Source of the DNA: Acidimicrobiia bacterium
GTDB taxonomy: Bacteria; Actinomycetota; Acidimicrobiia; Acidimicrobiales; Ilumatobacteraceae
Direction: 5' to 3'
Assembly (NCBI GenBank): GCA_010025655.1
Contig: RGSV01000031.1
Location: forward strand, 1-9,784
Length of the DNA: 9,784 bases
The position numbers and the translations under genes were made by a program. The notes beneath the pieces were generated by a model that worked only from the letters and a program-made list of their open reading frames with translations, was not told where the DNA came from and made no database searches. Each line of letters opens with the position of its first letter. The first letter of the stretch is position 1. Below, piece by piece: positions 1-6,333 of this stretch.

Positions 1-2
1 TT

Positions 3-140
3 TCGCCAGACCGCTATCTCGACACGCCGTGGTGGGTGAGCACACTTGGTTCAGCACAGCGTCGGGCGCACGCCAACGCCCCCATGCCGTTTCGCCGTCG
101 TGGCGTCATGATTGACCGCCACGACCTTGTGTCGGTGTGA
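3..140 (+). CDS. C-terminal end of an unrecognised protein (5' partial)
   Basis: The frame is open from the first complete codon of the window to a TGA at 138-140 and gives about 45 residues, so the start lies upstream of the window. The peptide contains a Trp-Trp pair (TPWW) and an Arg/His-rich end (FRRRGVMIDRHDLVSV). Its stop is 12 bases before the GTG of the DUF6036-like gene, on the same strand, so the two could be one transcript. I do not recognise the family from this fragment. DUF6036-type proteins are often encoded beside a small DNA-binding partner, so an antitoxin-like or regulatory partner is possible, but nothing visible here proves that. It could also be a chance open frame, although the abutting arrangement makes a real gene more likely. 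Confidence 0.45.
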   Translation, partial: SPDRYLDTPWWVSTLGSAQRRAHANAPMPFRRRGVMIDRHDLVSV

Positions 141-152
141 TCTTCTCAACCC

Positions 153-614
153 GTGACTGAGCCTCTGCTCGACGGAGCTGCGCTGCACCGAGCCTTCTCA
201 CTCGTAGCAGAGCGACTGCAGCGAAAGGGAGTCGTGGGTGAGATTCATATCTTCGGTGGTGCGGCGATGGTGCTGGTCTTTCGCTCGCGCCTCGCAACAC
301 GAGACGTCGACGCCGTCTTCACCCCTGATGGTGCGGTGCGCGACGCCGCCGATCACGCGGCTCGACTGCTTGGGCTGCCTCGCTCGTGGCTGAATAATCA
401 GGCTTCGGGTTACGTCTCGCGCACGCCGGGGCGAGGTGTGCTCGTCGTTGATCATCCGCACTTGCGGGTGGTGGCAACCAACCCAGAGCACCTCCTCGCG
501 ATGAAGGTGCGAGCGGCCCGAGCAGTGCGCGACGCCGACGACATTCGGGTGCTCATCGTGCACCGCGTGGACGATGCCGGGAGCCGTCGCGCCGCTATGC
601 GCCGAACGAAATAA
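153..614 (+). CDS. DUF6036-like nucleotidyltransferase-fold protein, short C-terminus
   Basis: The 153-residue product resembles the DUF6036 group of minimal nucleotidyltransferase-fold proteins, related in fold to AbiEii-type toxins. Seen in the sequence: an N-terminal helix, then a GGAAM motif around residues 35-39 followed by TRDVDAVF with acidic residues D51 and D53. These fit the Gly-Gly and D-x-D elements of the nucleotidyltransferase active site. The family-like block PEHLLAMKVRAARA...DADDI follows at about 111-131. After DDIRVL the protein ends in about 20 Arg/Ala-rich residues. Relatives, as I recall them, continue with a further helical segment, so the C-terminus looks shortened or frameshifted. 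The GTG start has no obvious ribosome binding site, which fits translation from the preceding gene. Function is unknown; a toxin-antitoxin or defence role is inference from family only. Confidence 0.6.
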   Translation: MTEPLLDGAALHRAFSLVAERLQRKGVVGEIHIFGGAAMVLVFRSRLATRDVDAVFTPDGAVRDAADHAARLLGLPRSWLNNQASGYVSRTPGRGVLVVDHPHLRVVATNPEHLLAMKVRAARAVRDADDIRVLIVHRVDDAGSRRAAMRRTK

Positions 615-701
615 ATTGCACGGCTGAACACAACGGCACCACAAGGCGTCGTGACTGCGTCTCGTTTCTGAATTCTCAGAGGTTGCCTGCACAACTGATG
701 A

Positions 702-745
702 ATTCACCTTGAGGTAACCGTGTGTTGCGACGATGTTCGCCGAAC
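702..745 (+). promoter_or_regulatory. PHO-box-like 11-base repeat element upstream of UGDH
   Basis: Four consecutive 11-base units can be read: ATTCACCTTGA (702), GGTAACCGTGT (713), GTTGCGACGAT (724) and GTTCGCCGAAC (735). The first two units match the element at 3116 upstream of the glycosyltransferase operon at 17 of 23 positions. Streptomyces PhoP sites are direct repeats of 11-base units close to G(G/T)TCAYYYR(G/C)G. The first unit fits 8 of 11 and the later ones fit less well. The element lies just before the preferred UGDH start at 756 and overlaps the alternative GTG at 720, which is one reason to disfavour that start. Identification as a PhoP site is inference. Confidence 0.4.
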
Positions 746-755
746 CACCTCGTGC

Positions 756-1847
756 ATGCCTCACGATGAAAGGGTGACGCCTCATCTGGTTGATGATCGC
801 TTGCGTCGACCCGAACGAATCGTGGTGGTCGGTGCTGGCTATATCGGTCTCCCGACTGCGGCAGGGTTCGCCGATGTCGGTTACGACGTGGTGTGCGTCG
901 ACACCCGGTCAACGGTGCCGGCGGGCACGGCCGCACGACTGGCGGGCATCATCGGTCGACGAGACGTGCACGTCGCGTCGAACCCAGAGTTTCTGCGCGA
1001 GGGCAGTGCAGTGCGTGACTTCTTCAACCCCGATCGCATTTTGATTGGGGCCACCGAACCAGCGGTGCGTCGACGACTCGCCGAGTTGTATGCCGTCTTC
1101 GGGGCACCAGTGATCGTTACCGACATCATCACAGCAGAGCTCACCAAACACGCCGCCAATGCCTTCCTCGCCACGCGTTTGAGCTTCGTCAATTCGATGG
1201 CGAACATCTGCGAGGCTGCCGGCGCTGACGTGCACGAAATGATGCGCGTTGTCGGCCTCGACCCGCGCATTGGTTCACGCTTCATGTCGGCCGGCCCAGG
1301 CTGGGGCGGCTCGTGTTTGCCAAAAGACACTCGCGCACTCGCCTATCTCGCACGCCAGTTGGGTGAGCCATTCGCCCAACTCGAGAGCACCGTAGAGAGC
1401 AACGAGCGACAATTCGACCGCGTCGTGCGACGACTTGCCGAGCAGTTCGACGGCTCAATCGCCGGTCGGCGAATCGCGGTGTGGGGGCTTGCCTTCAAGG
1501 CCGGCACCAACGACCTGCGTGACTCACCCGCCGTGGCGGTCTGTCGTCGGCTGCTTGCGGCCGGGGCCGAGGTATGCGCCCATGATCCTGCAGTGTCGGC
1601 GGCTGCCGCCGACACGTCGATTGGTGCTTGCTTTGGCGCTGACGCGCTGGTCGTGCTGACCGAGTGGCCGGAGTATGCCGACGCCGAGGTGCTCAAGGTT
1701 GCTGCAGCGATGTCGGGTCGAGTCGTGTTCGATACGCGCAATGTGCTGAGTGTTGCAACGTGGATTTCTGCTGGCTTCGTCGTGCTGAGTGTTGGACGCG
1801 GGTCACCCGACCCAATCACCACCAGCAGCGCCGCCAACGCCGCATAG
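756..1847 (+). CDS. ugd: UDP-glucose/GDP-mannose 6-dehydrogenase family, internally deleted
   Basis: UDP-glucose 6-dehydrogenase oxidises UDP-glucose to UDP-glucuronate with two NAD+ in the cytoplasm. Using the ATG at 756 (363 residues), the first Rossmann strand is present (VVVGAGYIGLPT, about 24-35). The chain then passes from VVCVD (about 45-49) straight to RSTVPAGT (about 51-58). Family members have roughly 85-90 residues between these points, including the second half of the NAD-binding fold and a GTP motif, and are usually 430-450 residues long. The remainder looks intact: NPEFLREG, ELTKHAANAF with the conserved Lys and Asn, the catalytic cysteine in GGSCLPKDT (C187), and the C-terminal substrate domain ending in DTRN...SVGRG. 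An in-frame GTG at 720 would add 12 residues, but neither start has a clear ribosome site. The gene may be inactive, or the gap may be an assembly error. The 3' end overlaps the convergent transporter frame. Confidence 0.8.
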   Translation: MPHDERVTPHLVDDRLRRPERIVVVGAGYIGLPTAAGFADVGYDVVCVDTRSTVPAGTAARLAGIIGRRDVHVASNPEFLREGSAVRDFFNPDRILIGATEPAVRRRLAELYAVFGAPVIVTDIITAELTKHAANAFLATRLSFVNSMANICEAAGADVHEMMRVVGLDPRIGSRFMSAGPGWGGSCLPKDTRALAYLARQLGEPFAQLESTVESNERQFDRVVRRLAEQFDGSIAGRRIAVWGLAFKAGTNDLRDSPAVAVCRRLLAAGAEVCAHDPAVSAAAADTSIGACFGADALVVLTEWPEYADAEVLKVAAAMSGRVVFDTRNVLSVATWISAGFVVLSVGRGSPDPITTSSAANAA

Positions 1848-2983
1848 CCCGTCGCGCACGCGAGCAACACCCCTACGAATTCGTCGTTGGCACCGGCGAG
1901 CAGCGCAATCGTTGCGCCACCCACGAACGACAGGTTGTACACCACGTCGTATGCAGCAAACACTCGCCCGAGGCTTGCAGAGTCCACCGTCGATTGCACC
2001 GCCGCATCGTTGCAAACTCGCACGTTCTGAAAAGCAAACGACGCCACCACAATTGCGCCGAGCGCCGCATAGATGTTCGGCACGATTGCCACCGAGACGG
2101 TGGCCACCGCCGACACCATGCTGGCAAGCACAGACACCGACTTGCGCGGCATGCGCTCGATGATCCACTCGGCAGTGAGGGTGCCGATGAAGGTGCCCGC
2201 ACCGGCGACACCAAACACCGCGGCGTAACCAGTTGCTTCGACTACGAACCTGGCGTCGATCACCAAGGCGACGCACGCATAACAGACGCCGAGCAGCAGT
2301 TTGCCGCCACCACTCGACACGATGCTGAAGCGCACCTTGGGAATCTTCAACTGTGCAGCCGCTTGGCGCCAGTCGCGCTCACGGCCACCAGAGCGACCAC
2401 CGCCGAGCGGTACGTCAATCTTTCGATACCACGATGACGAAACGAGATGCAATGCGATGGCCGCGACGAAAGCCAATCGCACGTCAATGAGTTCAAGTAG
2501 CCCTGCTACCGCTACACCGACGAAGCCCGACACCATGCTGAAGATGAGCGAAATCGAATCTGCAGCGACGAGTTGATGTGGTTCGACGAGTCGTGGAATC
2601 ACGGTGGCACGAGCGGTGTACAACACTCGCGTGGTGAGCAACAGCAGTGCGAACGTCGCGTATCCGACGGCGGCTTGCTCAACGAGCGCCGCGAGAATCG
2701 CGCCGATGGTGAGCAGCGCGCGCAAACGTTGCCCGACGACGAGCAGACCTTGGCGCGAATAGCGGTCAGCGAGGAAGCCAGCGAGCGGCCCGACCAAGAG
2801 CAGGGGAAACGCAGCGACGAGTAGCCCCCGCAAGAACGCCTGCGTCGTATCTCCGGGGTTCAAGTCAAAGAGCAACACCTGCGCCAGGCCGAGCGATGTC
2901 ATGGCGTCAGCCACTTGCGATGACGTTTGTGCCCCCATCGCCACACGAAAGTTGCGCAGCCGCAGCACGTCGCGACGCCGCAC
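1343..2983 (-). CDS. MFS transporter with antisense read-through C-terminal tail
   Basis: This is a multi-pass major facilitator superfamily carrier, probably a proton-coupled exporter; the substrate cannot be told. From the GTG at 2983 the protein starts VRRRDVLRLRNFRVAMG, a typical MFS N-terminus, with GAGG 11 bases upstream. A motif-A-like GPLAGFLADRYSR follows TM2. A Gly/Arg-rich central loop (GGGRSGGRERD) separates two halves of about six hydrophobic segments each, and the last ends with LLVVIGSG near 1811. Starts at 3037 (GTG) and 3100 (ATG) are also open, but neither has a well-placed ribosome site. The membrane part, about 390 residues, is full length for the family. The frame then continues for about 155 Ser/Thr/Ala/Arg-rich residues, most of them lying antisense to the UGDH gene, to a stop at 1343. 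That tail resembles no domain and is probably a consequence of a lost stop codon. Confidence 0.75.
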   Translation of the reverse strand: MRRRDVLRLRNFRVAMGAQTSSQVADAMTSLGLAQVLLFDLNPGDTTQAFLRGLLVAAFPLLLVGPLAGFLADRYSRQGLLVVGQRLRALLTIGAILAALVEQAAVGYATFALLLLTTRVLYTARATVIPRLVEPHQLVAADSISLIFSMVSGFVGVAVAGLLELIDVRLAFVAAIALHLVSSSWYRKIDVPLGGGRSGGRERDWRQAAAQLKIPKVRFSIVSSGGGKLLLGVCYACVALVIDARFVVEATGYAAVFGVAGAGTFIGTLTAEWIIERMPRKSVSVLASMVSAVATVSVAIVPNIYAALGAIVVASFAFQNVRVCNDAAVQSTVDSASLGRVFAAYDVVYNLSFVGGATIALLAGANDEFVGVLLACATGYAALAALLVVIGSGDPRPTLSTTKPAEIHVATLSTLRVSNTTRPDIAAATLSTSASAYSGHSVSTTSASAPKQAPIDVSAAAADTAGSWAHTSAPAASSRRQTATAGESRRSLVPALKASPHTAIRRPAIEPSNCSASRRTTRSNCRSLLSTVLSSWANGSPNWRAR

Positions 2984-3115
2984 GTGTTGTTTGGCCTCGT
3001 CGCGCAGCAAGTGAAAGTTCACCTGGTCGATGCGCACCCTCCCAGCGTGGCGAATTCCCGCTCGGTTGATGATGGGTTTCGGTAAACACTCCCTGAACAT
3101 TCACACCGTGGGGAA

Positions 3116-3148
3116 GTTCACCTTCAGGTTGCTGTGCGTTCAGCCCCA
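3116..3148 (+). promoter_or_regulatory. PHO-box-like direct repeats upstream of the glycosyltransferase operon
   Basis: Three 11-base units lie in register: GTTCACCTTCA (3116), GGTTGCTGTGC (3127) and GTTCAGCCCCA (3138). The GTTCA cores of the first and third are exactly 22 bases apart. The first unit fits the Streptomyces PhoP repeat consensus at 9 of 11 positions, the third at 8. The element starts 61 bases before the ATG at 3177, a position where it could overlap a -35 region. No convincing -10 box was found; CAAAGT at 3151 is a weak candidate. A further GTTCACCT occurs at 3017, 99 bases (nine 11-base steps) upstream, between the divergent genes if the transporter starts at 2983. Assignment to PhoP is inference from motif resemblance and from the identity with the element at 702. 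Confidence 0.45.
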
Positions 3149-3176
3149 TTCAAAGTCGTGACCGCACAGTGGAAGC

Positions 3177-4292
3177 ATGCGCATCGGCATCGTCACCGAA
3201 AGCTTCCTCCCGAGCGTCAACGGCGTGACCAACTCGGTCGTGCGCCTGCTCGAACATCTCGAGCACACCGACCACGATGCCATCGTTGTTGCCCCGGGTG
3301 AAGGCCCGGGCAACTTCGGGCGGTTTCCGGTGATTCGGGCTCGCAGCATCTCGGTGCCTCGATATCGCAATTTTGAGCTCGGCATCCCGAGCCCTCGTCT
3401 GCGTGAGACGCTCGAAGCTTTTCGTCCCGATGTCGTGCATCTCGCCGCGCCATTTGGCCTCGGAGCCTTCGCTGGTCGAATCTGCCGCCAGATGGGCGTG
3501 CCGACCGTGGCGGTGTACCAAACCGACGTGCCAGGCTTCCTCGCCCACTACGGCCTTGCCCCCACCGGCAAGCTCGTGTGGAAGTGGGTCGGCCACATCC
3601 ACAAACAAGCTGACTTGACGCTCGCGCCATCATCGGCGGCCATCGATGATCTGCACACGCACGGCATCGACAACGTGACGATGTGGCGCCGCGGCGTCGA
3701 CGGCCAGTTGTTCGCGCCCCACAAGCGCAGCGACGCACTGCGCGCCCGCTGGAACACCGATGGTCGAGTCGTGGTGGGTTACGTCGGGCGTCTCGCTCAC
3801 GAGAAGCGCGTCGAAGATCTGGCCGTGCTCGCCAATGATTCACGCGTTCGGCTGGTGATCGTTGGTGACGGACCCCAGCGAGAGCGGCTTGCTCGACTGA
3901 TGCCCGAAGCAATCTTCCCGGGTTTTCTCTCGGGTGAGCAACTCGCCCAACACTTCGCCAGTTTCGACGTGTTCGTGCACACCGGTGTGAACGAAACCTT
4001 CTGCCAGACGCTGCAAGAGGCACTCGCTTCGGGCGTGCCCTGTGTCGCGCCCGCACAGGGTGGCCCGCTCGACATCGTCACCGACCAGATGAACGGGTTC
4101 CTCTTCACGCCGGGCGATACCGAGCACCTGCGGGCGAGCGTTGCGAGGCTGCTCGACAGCGAGACGCGCGCCAGGCTCGCGCAACGAGCCCGCGGCTCGG
4201 TCGAACACCGCACGTGGCTCTCGGTCAACGAGCAGTTGATCACCTACTTCGAACAGGCCTGTGGAATCACCCGGTTGACAGCAGTCGCATAG
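3177..4292 (+). CDS. GT-B glycosyltransferase, MgtA-like (GDP-mannose-dependent mannosyltransferase type)
   Basis: This 371-residue family 4 retaining glycosyltransferase is expected to act at the cytoplasmic membrane face, moving a sugar, probably mannose, from a nucleotide donor to a lipid or glycolipid. The start MRIGIVTESFLPSVNGVTNS carries the N-terminal glycine-rich loop. Also visible are DVVHLAAPFGLG (85-96), VYQTDVPGF (113-121), the donor-domain start GYVGRLAHEKRVE (201-213), VIVGDGPQ (227-234) and the E-x7-E motif ETFCQTLQE (E273, E281), followed by SGVPCVAPAQGGP. These blocks closely resemble mycobacterial and corynebacterial MgtA and its relatives PimB and SqdX. MgtA makes mannosyl-glucuronosyl-diacylglycerol, so an upstream UGDH fits as precursor supplier. 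The ATG is preceded by a GTGGAAG-type ribosome site. It is the first gene of a three-gene operon, with the next ATG 8 bases after its TAG. Donor and acceptor are not proven. Confidence 0.88.
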   Translation: MRIGIVTESFLPSVNGVTNSVVRLLEHLEHTDHDAIVVAPGEGPGNFGRFPVIRARSISVPRYRNFELGIPSPRLRETLEAFRPDVVHLAAPFGLGAFAGRICRQMGVPTVAVYQTDVPGFLAHYGLAPTGKLVWKWVGHIHKQADLTLAPSSAAIDDLHTHGIDNVTMWRRGVDGQLFAPHKRSDALRARWNTDGRVVVGYVGRLAHEKRVEDLAVLANDSRVRLVIVGDGPQRERLARLMPEAIFPGFLSGEQLAQHFASFDVFVHTGVNETFCQTLQEALASGVPCVAPAQGGPLDIVTDQMNGFLFTPGDTEHLRASVARLLDSETRARLAQRARGSVEHRTWLSVNEQLITYFEQACGITRLTAVA

Positions 4293-4300
4293 GTCCGACG

Positions 4301-5446
4301 ATGCGCATCGCACATGTCGCCAACTTCTACGGCCCGCGTAGCGGCGGGTTGCGCACCACGATGCACCGACTCGGCCACGGCTACCAGCAGCGTGGTCACG
4401 AGGTGCTGCACATCGTGCCCGGCGCCGAGTTAGAACGCGAGTGGACCGAGTCGGGCCAACGCCTCACGATTCCTGGTCGCGTCTTGGCGGGCTCGGGCGG
4501 CTATCGCGTCATCGTGAACGTGGCTCGGGTGCGCCGATTGCTCGAAGAATTCGCCCCCGATGCCCTCGAGGTTTCCGACCGCTTCACGCTCTCATCACTG
4601 GGCGACTGGGCACGCGACCGCGGTGTGCCCAGTGCAGTATTTAGTCACGAAACCCTCACTGGCCTGAGCGAAACGTTCCTGCGTGCCCCGTTGCTGACGA
4701 ATGCCCCGGTCAACTGGTGGAACCACCGTCTCGCCCGTCGATTCGACCATGTCGTGGCGACGACCGCGTTCGCAGCGCGCGAGTTTCAACGACTAGGGGT
4801 CACCAACCTCATACGAGTGCCACTTGGCGTCGACCTTGATGTGTTTCACCCCGCGCGTCGCGACGAAGTGTGGCGTGCCGCACAGCTCGAGAACGGCGAC
4901 GACGTGTTGCTCGTGCACTGCGGTCGTCTCTCACCCGAAAAGAAAGTCGACCGCAGCATCGACACGCTCATTGCGCTGCGCAAACGTGGGGTGCGGGCAC
5001 GTCTACTTGTCGCCGGTGACGGCCCAACGCGTGCAGCGCTCGAGCGCCAGGCCCATGGCTATCCCGTCACCTTCCTCGGCTTCGTGCATGATCGAACTGC
5101 GCTCGCCCGCTTGCTCGCGAGCGCCGACCTCGTGCTCGCACCCGGACCACTCGAGACGTTCTGCCTGGCTGCACTCGAAGCACTTGCGTCGGGTACACCA
5201 GTCGTGGCGAGCGCGTCGAGTGCCGTGCGCGAAGTGCTCGGCGTCGACGATGGACAATTCGCGACCGGAGCAGTTGCCGCCGACTCACCGCGGCTCTTTG
5301 CCGACGCCGTGCAGGCCGTGCTCGCCCTGCCTCTCGCTGAACGACGCGAGGCCACTCGGCGTCGCGCCGAACAGTTTCCTTGGTCGACCACCATCGACCG
5401 CATGCTCAGCTTGCACCAGTCCTCACACGAACGAAGGGCGGCCTAA
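4301..5446 (+). CDS. GT-B family 4 glycosyltransferase
   Basis: A second retaining GT-B transferase, 381 residues. The start at 4301 is chosen because MRIAHVANFYGPRSGG is the canonical first strand and glycine loop; an upstream in-frame ATG at 4214 would lie inside the previous gene. Visible motifs are FSHETLTG (114-121), PLGVDLDVFHP (174-184), the donor domain HCGRLSPEKKVDRSI (206-220), VAGDGP (237-242), FLGFV (258-262) and the E-x7-E pair in LETFCLAALE (E285, E293), followed by SGTPVVAS. The pairing with the MgtA-like enzyme, 8 bases apart, suggests successive steps on one glycan or glycolipid. It could add the first sugar (for example glucuronate to diacylglycerol) or extend the product; the sequence does not decide. 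The SGNH hydrolase ATG follows its TAA by 2 bases, implying translational coupling. Confidence 0.88.
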   Translation: MRIAHVANFYGPRSGGLRTTMHRLGHGYQQRGHEVLHIVPGAELEREWTESGQRLTIPGRVLAGSGGYRVIVNVARVRRLLEEFAPDALEVSDRFTLSSLGDWARDRGVPSAVFSHETLTGLSETFLRAPLLTNAPVNWWNHRLARRFDHVVATTAFAAREFQRLGVTNLIRVPLGVDLDVFHPARRDEVWRAAQLENGDDVLLVHCGRLSPEKKVDRSIDTLIALRKRGVRARLLVAGDGPTRAALERQAHGYPVTFLGFVHDRTALARLLASADLVLAPGPLETFCLAALEALASGTPVVASASSAVREVLGVDDGQFATGAVAADSPRLFADAVQAVLALPLAERREATRRRAEQFPWSTTIDRMLSLHQSSHERRAA

Positions 5447-5448
5447 CG

Positions 5449-6333
5449 ATGAAATCACTCGTCGTGCTCGGTGACTCGGTCGGCTTTGGCGTCGGCGACG
5501 AAGACAACATGCACCCCAACAAGGGTGTCGGAGCATTCCTTCATCGTTCGTTGCCGGGCTTCACGAAGTACGCCAACCACTCACGACCTGGTGCGCGCAT
5601 GCGCGAAGTGTTCGAGGTGCAACTGCCCAGAGCACTTGAACACGAACCCGATGTCGTGGTGTTGATCGCCGGCGGCAACGACGTGTTGCGCCAGAACTTC
5701 GACCCCACCGACATCTACTGGTCGATGTACGGCACCATCACCACGCTCAAAGAACGCGGTGTCGAAGTGCTGACCATGAAGCTGCACGACCCGAACCGCA
5801 AGATTCGCCTGCCTAAACGATTGGCCCGCTTGTTACATCAGCGCGTGGAGACGCTGAATCACATCATCGACGACGTCTCACAACTGCTCGGCGCACAGTG
5901 CCTCGACGTGCGAAAAATTGACTTGACCTACGACCAGCGCATCTGGCACATCGACCGTATGCACCCGAATCGCACCGGTTATCACTTGCTGGCCACCCAT
6001 TTCGCCCGTTTACTACACGGCCAAGGTCACGACGTGCGCGATGTGACTGCACCGCTCGTGCGCACGCGTTCGCGTAAGGAAAACGTGCGGTGGATGCTGC
6101 GCATGGGTCTGCCGTGGTTCTTGAAACGCTGTAAAGATCTCTTCCCCGGCGTCGGATACCTGCTGGTGCTCGAGACGTCGAAAGATGTCGCACGTGCCCT
6201 GCGCAAGCGTCGCGGGCGACAACTGCCGACCGGTCACTCAGAACGCCGCTTCGCGCACCTCGACACGACCACCGAGCACCGCGGCGGCATCGAAACGAAC
6301 TTCGCGAATCGGCCGTCGCAAGCTGCCGCCTAA
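5449..6333 (+). CDS. SGNH/GDSL-type hydrolase (esterase/acyl hydrolase)
   Basis: A serine hydrolase of the SGNH superfamily, 294 residues. The start at 5449 follows a GAAGGGCGG ribosome site; an in-frame ATG at 5380 is rejected because it lies in the preceding gene. Block I is LGDSVGFGVGDE with nucleophile Ser10. A glycine of block II is plausible in HSRPGARM (44-51). Block III is AGGNDV (Gly76, Asn77) and block V is DRMH (Asp169, His172), so the triad and oxyanion residues are present. There is no signal peptide, which suggests cytoplasmic action, perhaps on a lipid-linked or nucleotide-linked intermediate. After the catalytic domain, about residues 180-260, is an extension with an aromatic/basic stretch (WMLRMGLPWFLKRC) that could be a membrane-associating helix. 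The last 32 codons lie antisense to the end of yraN. As last gene of the glycosyltransferase operon it may deacylate or deacetylate their product; the substrate is unknown. Confidence 0.85.
   Translation: MKSLVVLGDSVGFGVGDEDNMHPNKGVGAFLHRSLPGFTKYANHSRPGARMREVFEVQLPRALEHEPDVVVLIAGGNDVLRQNFDPTDIYWSMYGTITTLKERGVEVLTMKLHDPNRKIRLPKRLARLLHQRVETLNHIIDDVSQLLGAQCLDVRKIDLTYDQRIWHIDRMHPNRTGYHLLATHFARLLHGQGHDVRDVTAPLVRTRSRKENVRWMLRMGLPWFLKRCKDLFPGVGYLLVLETSKDVARALRKRRGRQLPTGHSERRFAHLDTTTEHRGGIETNFANRPSQAAA

Noticed and set aside
670..705. Two GAATTC sites 30 bases apart suggesting a direct repeat
   Set aside because: Similarity beyond the hexamer is patchy and not in register with the 11-base units, so I treat it as coincidence.
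198..785. Long minus-strand open frame of 195 codons
   Set aside because: It lies opposite the DUF6036-like gene, has no recognisable motif and a Cys/His-rich composition typical of an antisense shadow of a GC-rich gene.
3293..3310. Possible hairpin from two CCCGGG arms
   Set aside because: It is inside the N-terminal coding part of the MgtA-like gene, each arm is self-complementary, and no U-run follows, so it is not a terminator.
3217..4056. Minus-strand open frame of 279 codons opposite the MgtA-like gene
   Set aside because: Arg-rich, motif-free translation of the opposite strand of a clearly conserved glycosyltransferase.
4214..4300. Upstream in-frame extension of the second glycosyltransferase
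   Set aside because: It would start inside the previous gene and adds residues before the canonical first strand; the ATG at 4301 fits the family.
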